Assembly: GCA_002404345.1 (NCBI GenBank)
Contig: DHJN01000035.1
Span: 6,790-13,862, forward strand
From: Actinobacteria bacterium UBA4719
Lineage (GTDB): Bacteria > Actinomycetota > Actinomycetes > Actinomycetales > Dermatophilaceae
Length of the DNA: 7,073 nt
Direction: 5' to 3'
The translations under genes were made by a program, and so were the position numbers. Positions 5,713-7,073 of the stretch are shown here, one piece after another. Below the pieces are notes generated by a model, which was not told the origin of the DNA, did not search any database, and saw only the letters and a list, made by a program, of their open reading frames with translations. Within the stretch, counting starts at the first letter, position 1. Each line of letters opens with the position of its first letter.

Positions 5713-6101
5713 ACCGGGCCATGCTGCAGGAGCTGCTGCGCGCCCTCTCGACAGCGTTCCAGACGAAAGACATTGAAGGCCTTCTGCGACTTTTCAGCAC
5801 AACGGCCACCGTCACCTACGCAGGCTCGGAGCCAGGCGAGAAGGCAACCGGTCCGACCGAGCTTCGCCGCCTGCTGTCAGATCTGCTCGGTCGCCCGATG
5901 GCCTACTCCTTCGAGTTCCGCGACATCACCTTCAGCGAGCAAAATGAGCTGGTGTGGCTGCTTGCAGACGGTGATGGCACCCAAACCGGTGATGATGGTG
6001 CGACGGAGACGTTCCCGTACCGGCTCGCTGGGGTTCTCGCAAACGAAAGTGCGCAGTGGCGCTGGCTGCTGCTCGCCGGCTCAGAGCCAACACCGTGTTA
6101 G
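5709..6101 (+). CDS. NTF2/SnoaL-like small protein
   Basis: The product is 130 residues, the usual size for the NTF2-like superfamily (SnoaL, SgcJ, DUF4440 types). It opens with two helices (LLRALSTAFQTKDIEGLLRLFS), then alternating short strands (ATVTYAG, MAYSFEFRDITFSE, ELVWLLADGD) and a C-terminal strand pair (PYRLAGVLA, QWRWLLLAG), as expected for a cone-shaped alpha+beta fold with a central pocket. Members range from polyketide cyclases and isomerases to ligand-binding proteins; the pocket residues here do not allow a choice. GTG 5709 overlaps the MFS stop by 4 bp (GTGA), pointing to translational coupling; ATG 5721, four codons later, is an alternative start. As last gene of the operon it may modify or bind the synthase product (inference). 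Confidence 0.75.
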   Translation: MNRAMLQELLRALSTAFQTKDIEGLLRLFSTTATVTYAGSEPGEKATGPTELRRLLSDLLGRPMAYSFEFRDITFSEQNELVWLLADGDGTQTGDDGATETFPYRLAGVLANESAQWRWLLLAGSEPTPC

Positions 6102-6201
6102 TCCGGAGATCTCATGACGTGGCTCGGATTCACCGCTTGACGTCAGTGTTGTCGGCCAGCTCCTGAGATCCTTGGGGCCCCACCGGGTTGCGCTGTGAGC
6201 G
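6102..6201. other. Convergent intergenic region
   Basis: This gap lies between two genes that read toward each other. It holds a 7-bp inverted repeat (GATCTCA at 6108-6114, TGAGATC at 6164-6170, widely spaced), the palindrome TGACGTCA at 6138-6145 and the palindrome TGGGGCCCCA at 6173-6182, which has no loop. None has a T-run, so no convincing intrinsic terminator is seen. Confidence 0.5.
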
Positions 6202-6849
6202 TCACAGGTGCTGAACCCAGAGGTTCTCTTCGGTGTAGGTGCCAGTGTCCTCGGCCCGGTTGATGTCGACCAGAGCCAGGGCGTCTGGCACGACGTACCG
6301 GCCGGTCTCTGGGAACACCATGTCGGTCCAGGACTCCCACTCGGCGATGGTCCCGGTGATCACCATGGACCGCGGGGCGGGAGCAAGGACTGTGGCTCCC
6401 ATACGCTGGTGGGTTCGGATCCAGGGATCGATGGACAGCCCGTCCGCGCCAGTCCAGGTGGCGTAGCTCGCCATGGCGGTCAACGGGTACCTCGGCTTCA
6501 AGGTGGGTCGTACCGGGGCGATGACATGCGACAGCCCAGCGTCGACGGCACGGTCTCACAGAGCAGTTAAGACCTTCCCGGCAAAGCCCGGCTTGGTCAT
6601 GCCGTTGACAACCGCAACCGTCATGTAACTCAACGTCGTTGCCGCGATGCCGCCCTGATGGCCTTCGACGGCGCGGACCATGGTGGCGTCGTAACCGTCA
6701 GGCAGGTCCTCCACGGTGCCGTCCCAGCGAATCGCCACACCCCAGCCGCCGGCGACAACTCGATCCTCATCCAGCAGCAGCACGTCGTACTGCGGGAAGA
6801 ACTCGGCGACCTGTGCTTCATATTGATTCCCCCTGGCGATCTCGCAGCG
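6202..6849 (-). pseudogene. GNAT-like acetyltransferase, interrupted by an in-frame TGA and N-terminally incomplete
   Basis: One continuous minus-strand frame carries the conserved parts of a GNAT-like N-acetyltransferase group I recall from actinomycetes. In order: AEFFPQYDVLLLDEDRVVAGGW, WDGTVEDLPDGYDA, the cofactor-loop region KPGFAGKVLTAL, then HVIAPVRPTLKPRYPLT, DPWIRTHQRMGA, APRSMVITGTIAEWESW and the C-terminal ETGRYVVPDALALVDINRAEDTGTY..NLWVQHL. A single TGA at 6558-6556 breaks it between VLTAL and DRAVDAGL, where homologues usually have Arg, so a CGA-to-TGA change fits. Frame and homology continue past the stop, so this is one gene and not two. Recognisable sequence fades above about 6849, leaving roughly 20-25 expected N-terminal residues unaccounted for. 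The loop has Thr where the usual Q/R-x-x-G-x-A motif has Arg or Gln. It converges on the NTF2-like gene. Confidence 0.75.
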
Positions 6850-7073
6850 AACTTGGACCCCGGTCGCCGGATTGGCCTCTTGAGGATCAAGAGCCGCTTG
6901 CGGGAGCTGGCGATCTGCGGGAGGTGCTGCGCACCGTCCTCGACCGCCCTGAGGCTTGGGATCAACGACGCAAGGGCGCAGGGACTGAACGGTCAAGTGC
7001 AGCTGGTCACCCGTCGGGCCTAACCTCGGGATTTCATAGCGGGGCTGTGTGAGTGGGTGTTGAACGGCCGAAA
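6850..7073. other. No recognisable gene; possible insertion-sequence end at the right edge
   Basis: Frames are open on both strands here but none matches a known family. A plus-strand stretch at about 6900-6970 reads LREVLRTVLDRPEAWDQRRK, which looks protein-like but is not recognised. The bases from about 7041 (GGGGCTGTGTGAGTGGGTGT) resemble from memory the terminal inverted repeats of IS256-family elements, with the element running right out of the window. This is a weak impression because the other end and the transposase cannot be seen. Confidence 0.25.

Noticed and set aside
6173..6182. Palindrome TGGGGCCCCA as a terminator between the convergent genes.
   Set aside because: It has no loop and no T-run on either strand.
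6556..6558. TGA read as selenocysteine or another recoded residue in the acetyltransferase.
   Set aside because: The family has Arg here, no function calls for selenocysteine, and the N-terminus is also missing, so a nonsense mutation is simpler.
1..7073. CRISPR arrays and rRNA genes.
   Set aside because: No regularly spaced repeats with unique spacers and no rRNA-like sequence were seen.

Overview
The window looks like an accessory or junction region of a high-GC actinobacterium. Codon usage is GC-rich at third positions, GTG and TTG starts and short stop/start overlaps are common, and the protein families are typical of actinomycetes (AbiEi antitoxin-like protein, actinobacterial-type tyrosine integrase, entS-like MFS exporter). 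I cannot name the genus from sequence alone.

Left part (1-1213). An AbiEi-type antitoxin gene reads leftward off the window. A perfect 12-bp inverted repeat with an 11-bp spacer abuts its start codon, and a putative -10 box sits in the spacer, which fits a self-repressed, leaderless promoter. About 750 bases without a confident gene follow, holding a few weak small ORFs and two hairpins.

Recombination scar (1214-2235). The 3' half of a tRNA-Gly(CCC) gene, from the anticodon loop to the CCA, is present without its 5' half. Such a sequence is typical of the attachment core of an integrative element. About 100 bp further right is a leftward tyrosine integrase that keeps its catalytic residues (R, K, HxxR, H, Y) but has lost its N-terminal half. 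The break falls at about 2004, where a rightward alpha/beta-hydrolase fragment with its GHSGG elbow begins. That fragment is cut at about 2236 by a 5'-truncated EAL-domain gene. Three truncated genes therefore lie within about 0.9 kb, a mosaic of illegitimate or site-specific recombination events next to an att site.

Central part (2231-6101). The EAL ORF lacks any GGDEF or sensor part but keeps every EAL catalytic residue. It is followed, 13 bp later, by a compact operon of a PLP-dependent alpha-oxoamine synthase-family enzyme (BioF/KBL fold), an MFS exporter overlapping it by 8 bp, and a small NTF2/SnoaL-like protein overlapping the exporter by 4 bp. No biotin or threonine-catabolism genes are nearby. 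The set is best read as a small make-modify-export unit for an unidentified aminoketone-type metabolite, which is an inference.

Right part (6102-7073). A leftward GNAT-like acetyltransferase gene is split by one in-frame TGA and appears to lack its N-terminus, so it is a pseudogene. The last bases may be the end of an insertion sequence, but this is weak. The most interesting points are the orphan synthase/exporter/NTF2 operon, the att site that lacks a tRNA 5' half, and the AbiEi operator arrangement.
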